A DNA stretch of 13,677 nt, from contig JAPUES010000137.1 in assembly GCA_027492445.1 (NCBI GenBank), positions 1-13,677 of the forward strand, read 5' to 3'. Under the pieces are notes generated by a model. The model did not search any database. It worked only from the letters and a program-made list of their open reading frames with translations, and had not been told where the DNA came from. Below, piece by piece: positions 6,203 to 12,543 of this stretch (positions are counted from its first letter, which is position 1; every line of letters begins with the position of its first letter). The position numbers were made by a program, and so were the translations under genes. Source of the DNA: Sporomusaceae bacterium. Lineage in GTDB: Bacteria; Bacillota; Negativicutes; DSM-13327.

Positions 6203-7585
6203 ATGAACAATGTTTTACTGATTGATTTTGGTAGCACCTATACCAAAATTACAGCAGTAGATGTTGAAAAAGAGGCAGTAATTGGGACTGCCCGCGGCAT
6301 TACTACTGTCGAAAGTGATATTATGATTGGTCTTCAGCAGGCGCTAGACGAATTGTTTAAAGTTACAGGAAGACTCAAATTTGCCAAAGTGCTAGCTTGT
6401 TCTAGTGCGGCAGGTGGCCTTAGAATGGTAGCCATTGGCCTTATACCTGAACTTACTGTTGAGGCGGCAAAACGTGCAGCATTGGGTGCTGGGGCTAAAT
6501 TAATAGGCGTTTATGGTAATGAATTAAGTGATTATGAGATTGAAGAAATTGCAGCGTTGCAGCCAGAGATTATTTTGCTCGCTGGTGGAACAGATGGCGG
6601 CAATAAAGATGTTATCCTTCATAATGGGAAAATGCTGACGAGGTTAGGACAAGACATACCTATTATCGTTGCTGGCAATAAATCTGTAGCGCCGCAAGTT
6701 GTAAGGATGCTATCGGAAGTTATGACGGAAGTGGTGCATACAGAAAATGTGATGCCACACTTGAATGAACTTAATATTGAACCAGCGCGTGAGGCAATCC
6801 GCGGATTGTTTTTGCGGCGTATTGTGGAAGCAAAAGGCCTCAATAAGGCCAATGAATTTGTAGACCGGATGGTCATGCCGACGCCAGCTGCGGTCTTAAA
6901 GGCTGCGGAGTTATTGGGAAAAGGCACTAACCTTGAAGTGGGGGTAGGTGACCTGATGGTCATTGACATTGGTGGTGCTACGACGGATGTATATTCCATT
7001 GGGAAGGGTCAGCCCCATAATAGAAATGTAGCGGTTAAGGGACTGCCGGAACCCTTTGCTAAGCGCACAGTAGAAGGGGATTTAGGTATGAGGTATAGTG
7101 CCGCTGCTTTGTTTAAAGCTGCTGGAACCCCCAAAATTGCTGGATATGGTGAAGTAGCTGAGTCTGATGCAGAAGTATATATGGAAAAAGTAGAAGAAAA
7201 TATTGAATACTTACCTCAAAGCGATAGGGAAAGTAAAGTAGAAATTGCTATGGCAAGGGCTTGCGCTTGTTTAGGGGTAGAACGTCATGTTGGTCAGCTG
7301 GAAACGGTGTTTACTTTGCAAGGTCAAGTTTTTGTACAAAAAGGTAAAGATTTAACGGCAGTCAAAATTGTCGTGGGTACAGGGGGCGTAATTGTAAATC
7401 ACCAAAGTCCAGGCAAGATATTAGAAGGTGCACTATATGATGAAGGTACGCCAGAACTCTTAAAACCCCAGTCCCCGGAATTTTGGATTGATGAAAAATA
7501 TATTATGTCCGCCATGGGTTTGTTAGGGGAAGAATACCCTGATGTGGCAGTGAGAATGATGAAAAAATATATTGTACGGAGGTAA
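6203..7585 (+). CDS. glmL: Glutamate mutase-associated MutL/GlmL ATPase-fold protein
   Basis: A 460-residue protein of the ASKHA (actin/Hsp70 ATPase) fold found between the S and E subunit genes of glutamate mutase. Visible nucleotide-binding motifs are the phosphate-1 loop D8-F-G-S-T-Y-T-K15, an internal L126-AGGTDGGN134 loop, the phosphate-2 loop D255-IGGATTDV, and a late glycine segment VVGTGGVIV. It is widely thought to reactivate or chaperone the mutase after cofactor damage, by analogy with diol dehydratase reactivases; direct evidence is limited. Length fits the family (about 460). The start ATG at 6203 follows AAAGGAAGT at 6187-6195, overlapping the glmS stop; an in-frame ATG at 6197 is followed directly by a stop. 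The stop falls 5 bases before glmE, and the glmE ribosome site lies in the last bases of this gene. Confidence 0.96.
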   Translation: MNNVLLIDFGSTYTKITAVDVEKEAVIGTARGITTVESDIMIGLQQALDELFKVTGRLKFAKVLACSSAAGGLRMVAIGLIPELTVEAAKRAALGAGAKLIGVYGNELSDYEIEEIAALQPEIILLAGGTDGGNKDVILHNGKMLTRLGQDIPIIVAGNKSVAPQVVRMLSEVMTEVVHTENVMPHLNELNIEPAREAIRGLFLRRIVEAKGLNKANEFVDRMVMPTPAAVLKAAELLGKGTNLEVGVGDLMVIDIGGATTDVYSIGKGQPHNRNVAVKGLPEPFAKRTVEGDLGMRYSAAALFKAAGTPKIAGYGEVAESDAEVYMEKVEENIEYLPQSDRESKVEIAMARACACLGVERHVGQLETVFTLQGQVFVQKGKDLTAVKIVVGTGGVIVNHQSPGKILEGALYDEGTPELLKPQSPEFWIDEKYIMSAMGLLGEEYPDVAVRMMKKYIVRR

Positions 7586-7590
7586 TAATG

Positions 7591-9042
7591 ATGGAACTAA
7601 AAAATAAAAAGTGGACTCATGATGAGTTTTATCGTATTCGTGAAGATGTATTAAAGCAGTGGCCGACGGGTGGGGAAGTAGATTTTGCAGAAGCTGTCAA
7701 ATACCATGAAACCATTCCGGCAAAAAAGCACTTTGCAAAACGTTTGGTGAAAGCTAAGAAAAAGGGTGAAACGCTGACCCAACCTCGAGCTGGCGTGGCC
7801 CTACTTGATGAACATATTCAGCTTTTAAATTTTTTGCATTCGGAAGGGGAAGCCGACCTCTTGCCGAGTACGATTGATAGTTATACTCGCCAAAATCAAT
7901 ATAAAGAAGCACAAAATGGTATTGAAGAAAGCACCAAAGCCGGCCGCTCCCTCCTCAATGGTTTTCCTGCGGTGAACCATGGCGTATTAGGTGTACGAAA
8001 ATTAGTGGAAAGTGTAAATGGACCAGTGCAAGTGCGCCATGGTACACCAGATGCACGACTACTCACCGAGATTACCTTAGCTGGCGGTTTTACCTCTTAT
8101 GAAGGAGGCGGTATTTCCTACAATATTCCGTATGCCAAAAGTGTATCTTTGGAACAAACTATTTTTGACTGGCAGTACAATGACCGTTTAGTAGGTATTT
8201 ATGCTGAGCATGGTATTGAAATAAATAGAGAACCGTTTGGGCCTCTGACGGGTACTTTAGTGCCTCCTTGCGTTTCCCACTCCGTAGCTATTATTGAAGC
8301 TATTTTAGCAGCCGAACAAGGCGTTAAGAATATTACCTTAGGTTACGGACAGTGCGGTAATTTATTTCAAGATATTGCCGCCATTAAAGCCTTAGAACAG
8401 TTGTCTGAAGAATATCTCTTAAAACATGGTTATAACGATTGCATTATCACCACTGTATTTCACCAATGGATGGGCGGATTTCCCCAAGATGAAGCCAAAG
8501 CATTTGCTGTAATTTCCTGGGGGGCCGCAGCGGCTGCTCTAGCAAAGGCTACGAAAGTAATTGTTAAGACTCCTCATGAAGCATTAGGTATTCCCACTAA
8601 GGAAGCCAATGCTATGGGGCTAAGGGCAACAAAACAATTAATTAATATGCTTGCGGATCAACCCTTCCCTATGACGGCAGAGGTGGATAAGGAAGTGGCA
8701 ATGATCAAAGCGGAAACGCGTTGCATTTTGGATAAAATATTTGAAATTGGTAGTGGCGACTATGCAGTTGGTAGTGTTCGCGCTTTTGCAACGGGTATAC
8801 TAGATGTACCTTTTGCTCCTAGCCAATACTCTCTCAATAAAATTTTACCGGCGCGAGATAATCAAGGGGCAGTACGCTTGTTTGATATAGGAAATCTGCC
8901 TTTTACCGATGATATTATTGCATTTCACCATGATAAGATTGCTGAACGGGCTAAATTCGAGGGACGTACCCCTAGTTTTCAAATGGTTATTGATGACATC
9001 TACGCTATTTCTAGTGGCCGCCTAGTGGGTAGACCGCGATAA
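7591..9042 (+). CDS. glmE: Methylaspartate (glutamate) mutase, E (epsilon) catalytic subunit
   Basis: A 483-residue TIM-barrel subunit that binds L-glutamate and, with GlmS and adenosylcobalamin, rearranges its carbon skeleton to 3-methylaspartate by a radical mechanism. The three substrate-binding arginines (the 'arginine claw') are all present: R66 in QPRAGV, R100 in YTRQN and R149 in VRHGT. E171 in SYEGGG and the cofactor-contacting pair K326/E330 in KTPHE are also at their family positions. Two adjacent ATGs occur (7588 and 7591). I choose 7591 because it gives the family N-terminus MELKNKKW, the family residue numbering, and an 8-base spacing from GGAGG at 7578-7582; the alternative adds only one Met. 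This is a complete, apparently active enzyme, central to the operon. Confidence 0.97.
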   Translation: MELKNKKWTHDEFYRIREDVLKQWPTGGEVDFAEAVKYHETIPAKKHFAKRLVKAKKKGETLTQPRAGVALLDEHIQLLNFLHSEGEADLLPSTIDSYTRQNQYKEAQNGIEESTKAGRSLLNGFPAVNHGVLGVRKLVESVNGPVQVRHGTPDARLLTEITLAGGFTSYEGGGISYNIPYAKSVSLEQTIFDWQYNDRLVGIYAEHGIEINREPFGPLTGTLVPPCVSHSVAIIEAILAAEQGVKNITLGYGQCGNLFQDIAAIKALEQLSEEYLLKHGYNDCIITTVFHQWMGGFPQDEAKAFAVISWGAAAAALAKATKVIVKTPHEALGIPTKEANAMGLRATKQLINMLADQPFPMTAEVDKEVAMIKAETRCILDKIFEIGSGDYAVGSVRAFATGILDVPFAPSQYSLNKILPARDNQGAVRLFDIGNLPFTDDIIAFHHDKIAERAKFEGRTPSFQMVIDDIYAISSGRLVGRPR

Positions 9043-9068
9043 CAAGAAATGGTAAGGGTTGCTATAAT
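9039..9068 (+). promoter_or_regulatory. Possible internal promoter before mal (extended -10)
   Basis: A perfect extended -10, TGCTATAAT (9060-9068), is preceded after 18 bases by ATAACA (9039-9044, 4/6 to TTGACA). The predicted start near 9075 leaves a very short leader just covering the ribosome site of mal. It could give extra transcription of mal and the lyase genes, or be chance. Confidence 0.35.
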
Positions 9069-9075
9069 TAAACAT

Positions 9076-9081
9076 GGAGGG
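9076..9081 (+). promoter_or_regulatory. Ribosome binding site deciding the mal start
   Basis: GGAGGG lies 7 bases before the ATG at 9089. An in-frame ATG at 9074 overlaps this site, has no site of its own and would add five residues absent from known family members. Confidence 0.8.
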
Positions 9082-9088
9082 CGTTACA

Positions 9089-10339
9089 ATGAAAATTGCA
9101 AATGTTATATGTTCTAAGGGGCGGACTGGTTTTTATTTTGATGATCAGCGGGCCATTAAAGCTGGTGCTAAGCATGATGGCTTCACTTATATTGGGGATG
9201 CTCTTACTCCAGGGTTTCATTCTATCCGCCAATCGGGGGAAGCAGTTTCCGTTATGATTATTCTAGAAGATGGACAAGTGGCTTATGGTGATTGCGCAGC
9301 AGTACAATATAGCGGGGCGGGAGGGCGTGATCCCTTGTTTTTAGCGGAAGAATTTATTCCGTTCATTGAGAAAGAAATAAAACCGCGCTTAGTTGGCCGG
9401 GAATTATCCTCTTTTCGAGAATTAGCCGGCGAAATTGATAGTATGAGAGATAAAGAGACAGGTAAATTAATTCACACGGCCTTACGGTATGGTATCACCC
9501 AAGCAATTTTGGATGCTGTAGCAAAATCTAGGCATCAGCTTATGTGTGAAGTGGTGGCCGAAGAATATAATACGGTAATTAGTGAAGAGGAAATTAATAT
9601 TTTTACTCAGTCCGGGGATAATCGTTATGAAAATCCTGACAAAATGATTATTAAAGGGGCTCAGGTCTTGCCTCATGCTCTGATTAATAATGTGGAAGAA
9701 AAACTAGGGAAAAATGGTGAGCTTTTACTTGAATACGTTATTTGGCTGAAAAATCGGGTACTAAGCTTGCGCAAGAGTGATGCTTACAATCCGGTACTTC
9801 ATATTGATGTATATGGTACGATTGGGGCAGCGTTCAACCTTGATACTGAAAAAATGGTAGAATATTTTCGTGAATTAGAAACAGCAGCAGCACCTCTCAC
9901 CTTGCGTATTGAAGGTCCTATGGACGTAGATGATCGGGAAAAACAGATGTTAGCTTTACAGGAAATTACCGCACGTTTACATGAAGAAAATATTAAAGTG
10001 GAAATTGTTGCCGATGAATGGTGCAATACACTGGAAGATATTAAATATTTTGCTGATAATAAAGCAGGAGATATGCTGCAGATTAAAACTCCGGACCTTG
10101 GCGGTATTAATAATACCATTGAAGCCGTACTTTATTGCCAAGAAAAAGGCGTTGGTGCTTACCAAGGGGGCACTTGTAATGAAACGGACCGCTCGGCTCA
10201 GGTCTGTGTTCATCTTGCTATGGCTACGAAACCCGTGCAAATGCTGGCGAAGCCTGGGATGGGCGTTGATGAAGGCTTTATGATTGTATATAACGAAATG
10301 CAACGAATTTTAGCAGTGCGCAATGCACGTAGGGTATAA
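9089..10339 (+). CDS. mal: 3-methylaspartate ammonia-lyase
   Basis: A 416-residue cytoplasmic enzyme of the enolase superfamily that removes ammonia from (2S,3S)-3-methylaspartate to give mesaconate. The catalytic set known from the Clostridium tetanomorphum enzyme is intact, shifted by two positions: H196 (LPHALINN), metal ligands D240 (HIDVYG), E275 (RIEGPMD) and D309 (ADEWCNT), and the base K333 (QIKTPDLGG). The GGTCNETDRSA substrate loop and the C-terminal AKPGMGVDEG are also seen. N-terminus MKIANVICSKG matches the family, which with the ribosome site fixes the start at 9089 rather than the in-frame ATG at 9074. It lies 46 bases after glmE, with a possible internal promoter in the gap, and 3 bases before the next gene. 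Function is essentially certain. Confidence 0.97.
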   Translation: MKIANVICSKGRTGFYFDDQRAIKAGAKHDGFTYIGDALTPGFHSIRQSGEAVSVMIILEDGQVAYGDCAAVQYSGAGGRDPLFLAEEFIPFIEKEIKPRLVGRELSSFRELAGEIDSMRDKETGKLIHTALRYGITQAILDAVAKSRHQLMCEVVAEEYNTVISEEEINIFTQSGDNRYENPDKMIIKGAQVLPHALINNVEEKLGKNGELLLEYVIWLKNRVLSLRKSDAYNPVLHIDVYGTIGAAFNLDTEKMVEYFRELETAAAPLTLRIEGPMDVDDREKQMLALQEITARLHEENIKVEIVADEWCNTLEDIKYFADNKAGDMLQIKTPDLGGINNTIEAVLYCQEKGVGAYQGGTCNETDRSAQVCVHLAMATKPVQMLAKPGMGVDEGFMIVYNEMQRILAVRNARRV

Positions 10340-10342
10340 AAA

Positions 10343-11275
10343 ATGAAGTCTGTAATGCATGAACAATTAATGTATGCTAGTTACTTTGCGCCACGGGGGC
10401 GTAATCGCATGTACGTTTTGGGACAACAAGTCAGTGAACGATATCTTTCGCCCTTAGATCGATTGATTGGTGTTGTTGGCGCCGCCGGGGCGGGTAAATC
10501 ATCAATGATTAAGGGGATGTTCCCTGGCCTAGAACTCACGAATGATGATGATGGGGTAAACTTACGGCCTTTACCCCTCCTCAAAAATATTGATAGAGGA
10601 TTCTTTTCCTGCCATACCTATCACATGGATACTCGTTTTGAATTGGCTTTTACTCAGCTTCACGTATTAGCAGAAGCGGTAAAACAGGCTTTGTCTCATG
10701 GGAAACGTGTGATTGTAGAACATTTTGATTTGTTATATCCAGCGCTGGAAATGAATGCCGATGTATTGCTTGGAATAGGTGCGGAAGTTATTGTAGTGCG
10801 CCCTAATCTTTTTGGACCTTTTCCTAAGGAAATTGTTGATGTATCCATTAAAACATTGCGCTACCGTAAGATGGCTCACACAGCAGAAGATTTGACAGCT
10901 AGCGTTTTTTTGAAAGAGTATGGCATAGCATTGCCCTTTGGTCATCGGGATGTACATCATGGCTTTGTGTTAGAATATCCAACAGCCGGCCATGTTGATC
11001 TGAAAGAGGTTGAAAAGAAGGTTAAACGCGTCATTGATGAAGGGGTTAATGTATGTTATTCTGATGAAGGGCATATTCAAATTGGAGAGGATTCTTGGGC
11101 TTGCACTGGGCCAAGAACTCATGTGCACAATACGGAAGAAATCGAGAACTTTCGTTTATTCCATGAGTATCGCTTTGATCCTAAAAGCCAAACCTATTTA
11201 GTAATTGGATTGGTGGGACCTGTGAAGGAAAACCTGGACGGCTTTGCAGGTATGAGTTATGCAGTCTCGATATAA
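10343..11275 (+). CDS. P-loop NTPase fused to an AlaRS-type second-additional-domain-like region; role unknown
   Basis: A 310-residue protein. A Walker A loop, G46-AAGAG-K52-S53, follows a hydrophobic strand (RLIGVV), and RVIVEHFDLL may supply a second strand with an acidic residue, as in small-molecule kinases of the uridine kinase type. The C-terminal half resembles the editing/'second additional' domain of alanyl-tRNA synthetase: HIQIGEDSWAC254-TGPR-T-H260-V-HN-T-E-E-I267 parallels the synthetase pattern C-GGTHV-T-EI. Upstream, H201-RDV-H205 gives an HxxxH, the other half of the editing zinc site. Deviations: C-x5-H instead of C-x3-H, and about 50 residues between the two pairs instead of about 100. 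Such proteins are, as I recall, named only by this domain. It begins 3 bases after mal with a weak ribosome site, so it is tightly coupled to the pathway. Function cannot be assigned. Confidence 0.8.
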   Translation: MKSVMHEQLMYASYFAPRGRNRMYVLGQQVSERYLSPLDRLIGVVGAAGAGKSSMIKGMFPGLELTNDDDGVNLRPLPLLKNIDRGFFSCHTYHMDTRFELAFTQLHVLAEAVKQALSHGKRVIVEHFDLLYPALEMNADVLLGIGAEVIVVRPNLFGPFPKEIVDVSIKTLRYRKMAHTAEDLTASVFLKEYGIALPFGHRDVHHGFVLEYPTAGHVDLKEVEKKVKRVIDEGVNVCYSDEGHIQIGEDSWACTGPRTHVHNTEEIENFRLFHEYRFDPKSQTYLVIGLVGPVKENLDGFAGMSYAVSI

Positions 11276-11294
11276 CAAGAATAAGTAGCAAAGA

Positions 11295-11327
11295 ATGGGT
11301 GCTGTCTTCGAAAGAGGCAGTACCCAT
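11295..11327 (+). other. Intercistronic stem-loop without T-tract
   Basis: Arms ATGGGTGCTGTCTT (11295-11308) and 11314-11327 pair over 14 bp if three G-U pairs are allowed, with a 5-base loop. The G-U pattern means it folds well as RNA from the plus strand. No T-run follows, so it is not a standard terminator. Placed between the P-loop gene and citD, it may mark an RNA processing or stability point between the two halves of the operon. Confidence 0.6.
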
Positions 11328-11368
11328 CAGAATATCAAAAATGGCACTTTACAGAGGAGGTCAAAGAA

Positions 11369-11662
11369 ATGGCAAGTTTACTAACAGTAGCGCAGGCAGG
11401 GACCTTGGAGTCGAGTGATATTATGATTACCGTGTCCCCTGGTTCTATAGGGAGTGGTATCATCATTGAACTAGAAAGTATTGTTATGGCCCAGTATGGT
11501 GAAGATATAAAAAAAACATTAAAAGATGCTGTGGCAGAACAAGGTTATACGGATCTTTACATAAAAGCTCTTGATAGAGGTGCCTTGGATTGTACTATTC
11601 GTGCGCGTATGATCACGGCTTTAGGGCGAGGCGGAGCTGGGGTAAAGGAGGCAATGCTGTAA
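11369..11662 (+). CDS. citD: Citrate/citramalate lyase acyl carrier subunit (gamma, CitD)
   Basis: A 97-residue acyl carrier protein of the citrate lyase family. It carries the phosphoribosyl-dephospho-CoA prosthetic group on a serine; by alignment with the Klebsiella protein (AGTLESSD) this is S15 here, in the identical motif AGTLESSD at residues 10-17. The segment ALDCTIRARM is also typical. Length is normal. GAGGAGG at 11354-11360 is 8 bases before the ATG. Its stop overlaps the citE start by one base (TAATG). In this context, right after methylaspartate ammonia-lyase, the complex most likely acts on (S)-citramalate rather than citrate. The enzymes that build and attach the prosthetic group (CitG, CitX) and acetylate it (CitC) are not in the window. 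Confidence 0.95.
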   Translation: MASLLTVAQAGTLESSDIMITVSPGSIGSGIIIELESIVMAQYGEDIKKTLKDAVAEQGYTDLYIKALDRGALDCTIRARMITALGRGGAGVKEAML

Positions 11663-12543
11663 TGGAAATTAAACTACGAAGAAGTATGCTGTTCATCCCG
11701 GGAAATAATCCAGGGATGTTACAAAATGGCGGTGTTTTTGGCGCAGATTCAGTGATTCTTGATTTAGAAGATGCAGTGGCGCCGACAGAAAAAGATGCGG
11801 CTCGTTTTTTGGTAGCCAATGCACTACGGACTGTAGATTATGGAGGTAGTGAAAAAGTCATTCGGATTAATCCTCTTGATACCTTTGCTGCTGAAGATAT
11901 AAAAGTCATTGTTCCTTGTCGCCCAGATACCATATTGCTGCCTAAAGTGGAAAGTGCTGAGGATATTCATAAGGCGCTGGAGATGATTGCCATGGCGGAA
12001 CAGCCCAATCAAACTCCTGTAAATATCATTGCCCTATTAGAAACACCACGGGGCATCATGGAAGCTTATGGAATTGCTAAAGCCCATCCGAGGGTAGTAG
12101 GGTTAGCCCTCGGCGCCGAAGATTATACTGCAAGTCTTGGTGCTAATCGTACCAAAGAAGGCACTGAAATCTTTACACCACGGACCATGCTGATAAACGC
12201 TGCTGCTGCTGCTGAAATTCAGTCCATTGATACACCTTATACCGATGCGAATGATGAAGAAGGCTTGCTTACAGATACCAAACTGGCAAAACAGCTTGGG
12301 TTTAAAGGCAAGCTAGCCATAAATCCTAGACAAATTGAAATGATTCATAGTGTATTTAATCCAAGTATGAGTGATGTTGATTGGGCGGAACAAGTTGTTT
12401 ATGCCATCCGTAAGGCGCAAGCTGAGGGATCAGGTGTAGCATCTTTAAATGGGAAAATGGTAGACTTACCCGTTGTCAATCGGGCAGAGAGAATTTTACA
12501 TTTGGCTCGGTTATTAGGTTTGATTGAGGAGGGGAAGGAATGA
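11662..12543 (+). CDS. citE: Citramalate/citrate lyase beta subunit (CitE family)
   Basis: A 293-residue TIM-barrel lyase subunit. In the citrate lyase family it cleaves the acyl-carrier-bound substrate: citryl to oxaloacetate, or here probably citramalyl to pyruvate, leaving acetyl-ACP. Seen: N-terminal RRSMLFIPGNNP, L33-D-L-E36-D37, R68 (VIRINP), the metal-site E127 in LLETPRG, and the acidic pair E153/D154 in LGAEDYT. The start at 11662 is fixed by AAAGGAGG at 11644-11651 within the end of citD and by the family N-terminus; an earlier in-frame ATG at 11590 lies inside citD and gives unrelated residues. It overlaps citD by 1 base and citF by 4, so the three subunits are coupled for stoichiometric synthesis. 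Citrate versus citramalate cannot be decided from motifs; the operon argues for citramalate. Confidence 0.94.
   Translation: MEIKLRRSMLFIPGNNPGMLQNGGVFGADSVILDLEDAVAPTEKDAARFLVANALRTVDYGGSEKVIRINPLDTFAAEDIKVIVPCRPDTILLPKVESAEDIHKALEMIAMAEQPNQTPVNIIALLETPRGIMEAYGIAKAHPRVVGLALGAEDYTASLGANRTKEGTEIFTPRTMLINAAAAAEIQSIDTPYTDANDEEGLLTDTKLAKQLGFKGKLAINPRQIEMIHSVFNPSMSDVDWAEQVVYAIRKAQAEGSGVASLNGKMVDLPVVNRAERILHLARLLGLIEEGKE

Noticed and set aside
9977..10303. Minus-strand and alternate-frame open frames of about 100 codons inside mal (also at 9981-10283 on the plus strand)
   Set aside because: Methylaspartate ammonia-lyase is intact through all its catalytic residues in the main frame; the others lack ribosome sites and recognisable motifs.
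11295..11327. Intrinsic terminator after the P-loop gene
   Set aside because: The stem is followed by CAGAATATC, not a T-run, so it is listed only as a stem-loop of unknown role.
11590..11661. Earlier in-frame ATG for citE
   Set aside because: It lies within citD and adds 24 residues unrelated to the family. The ATG at 11662 has a strong ribosome site and the family N-terminus.
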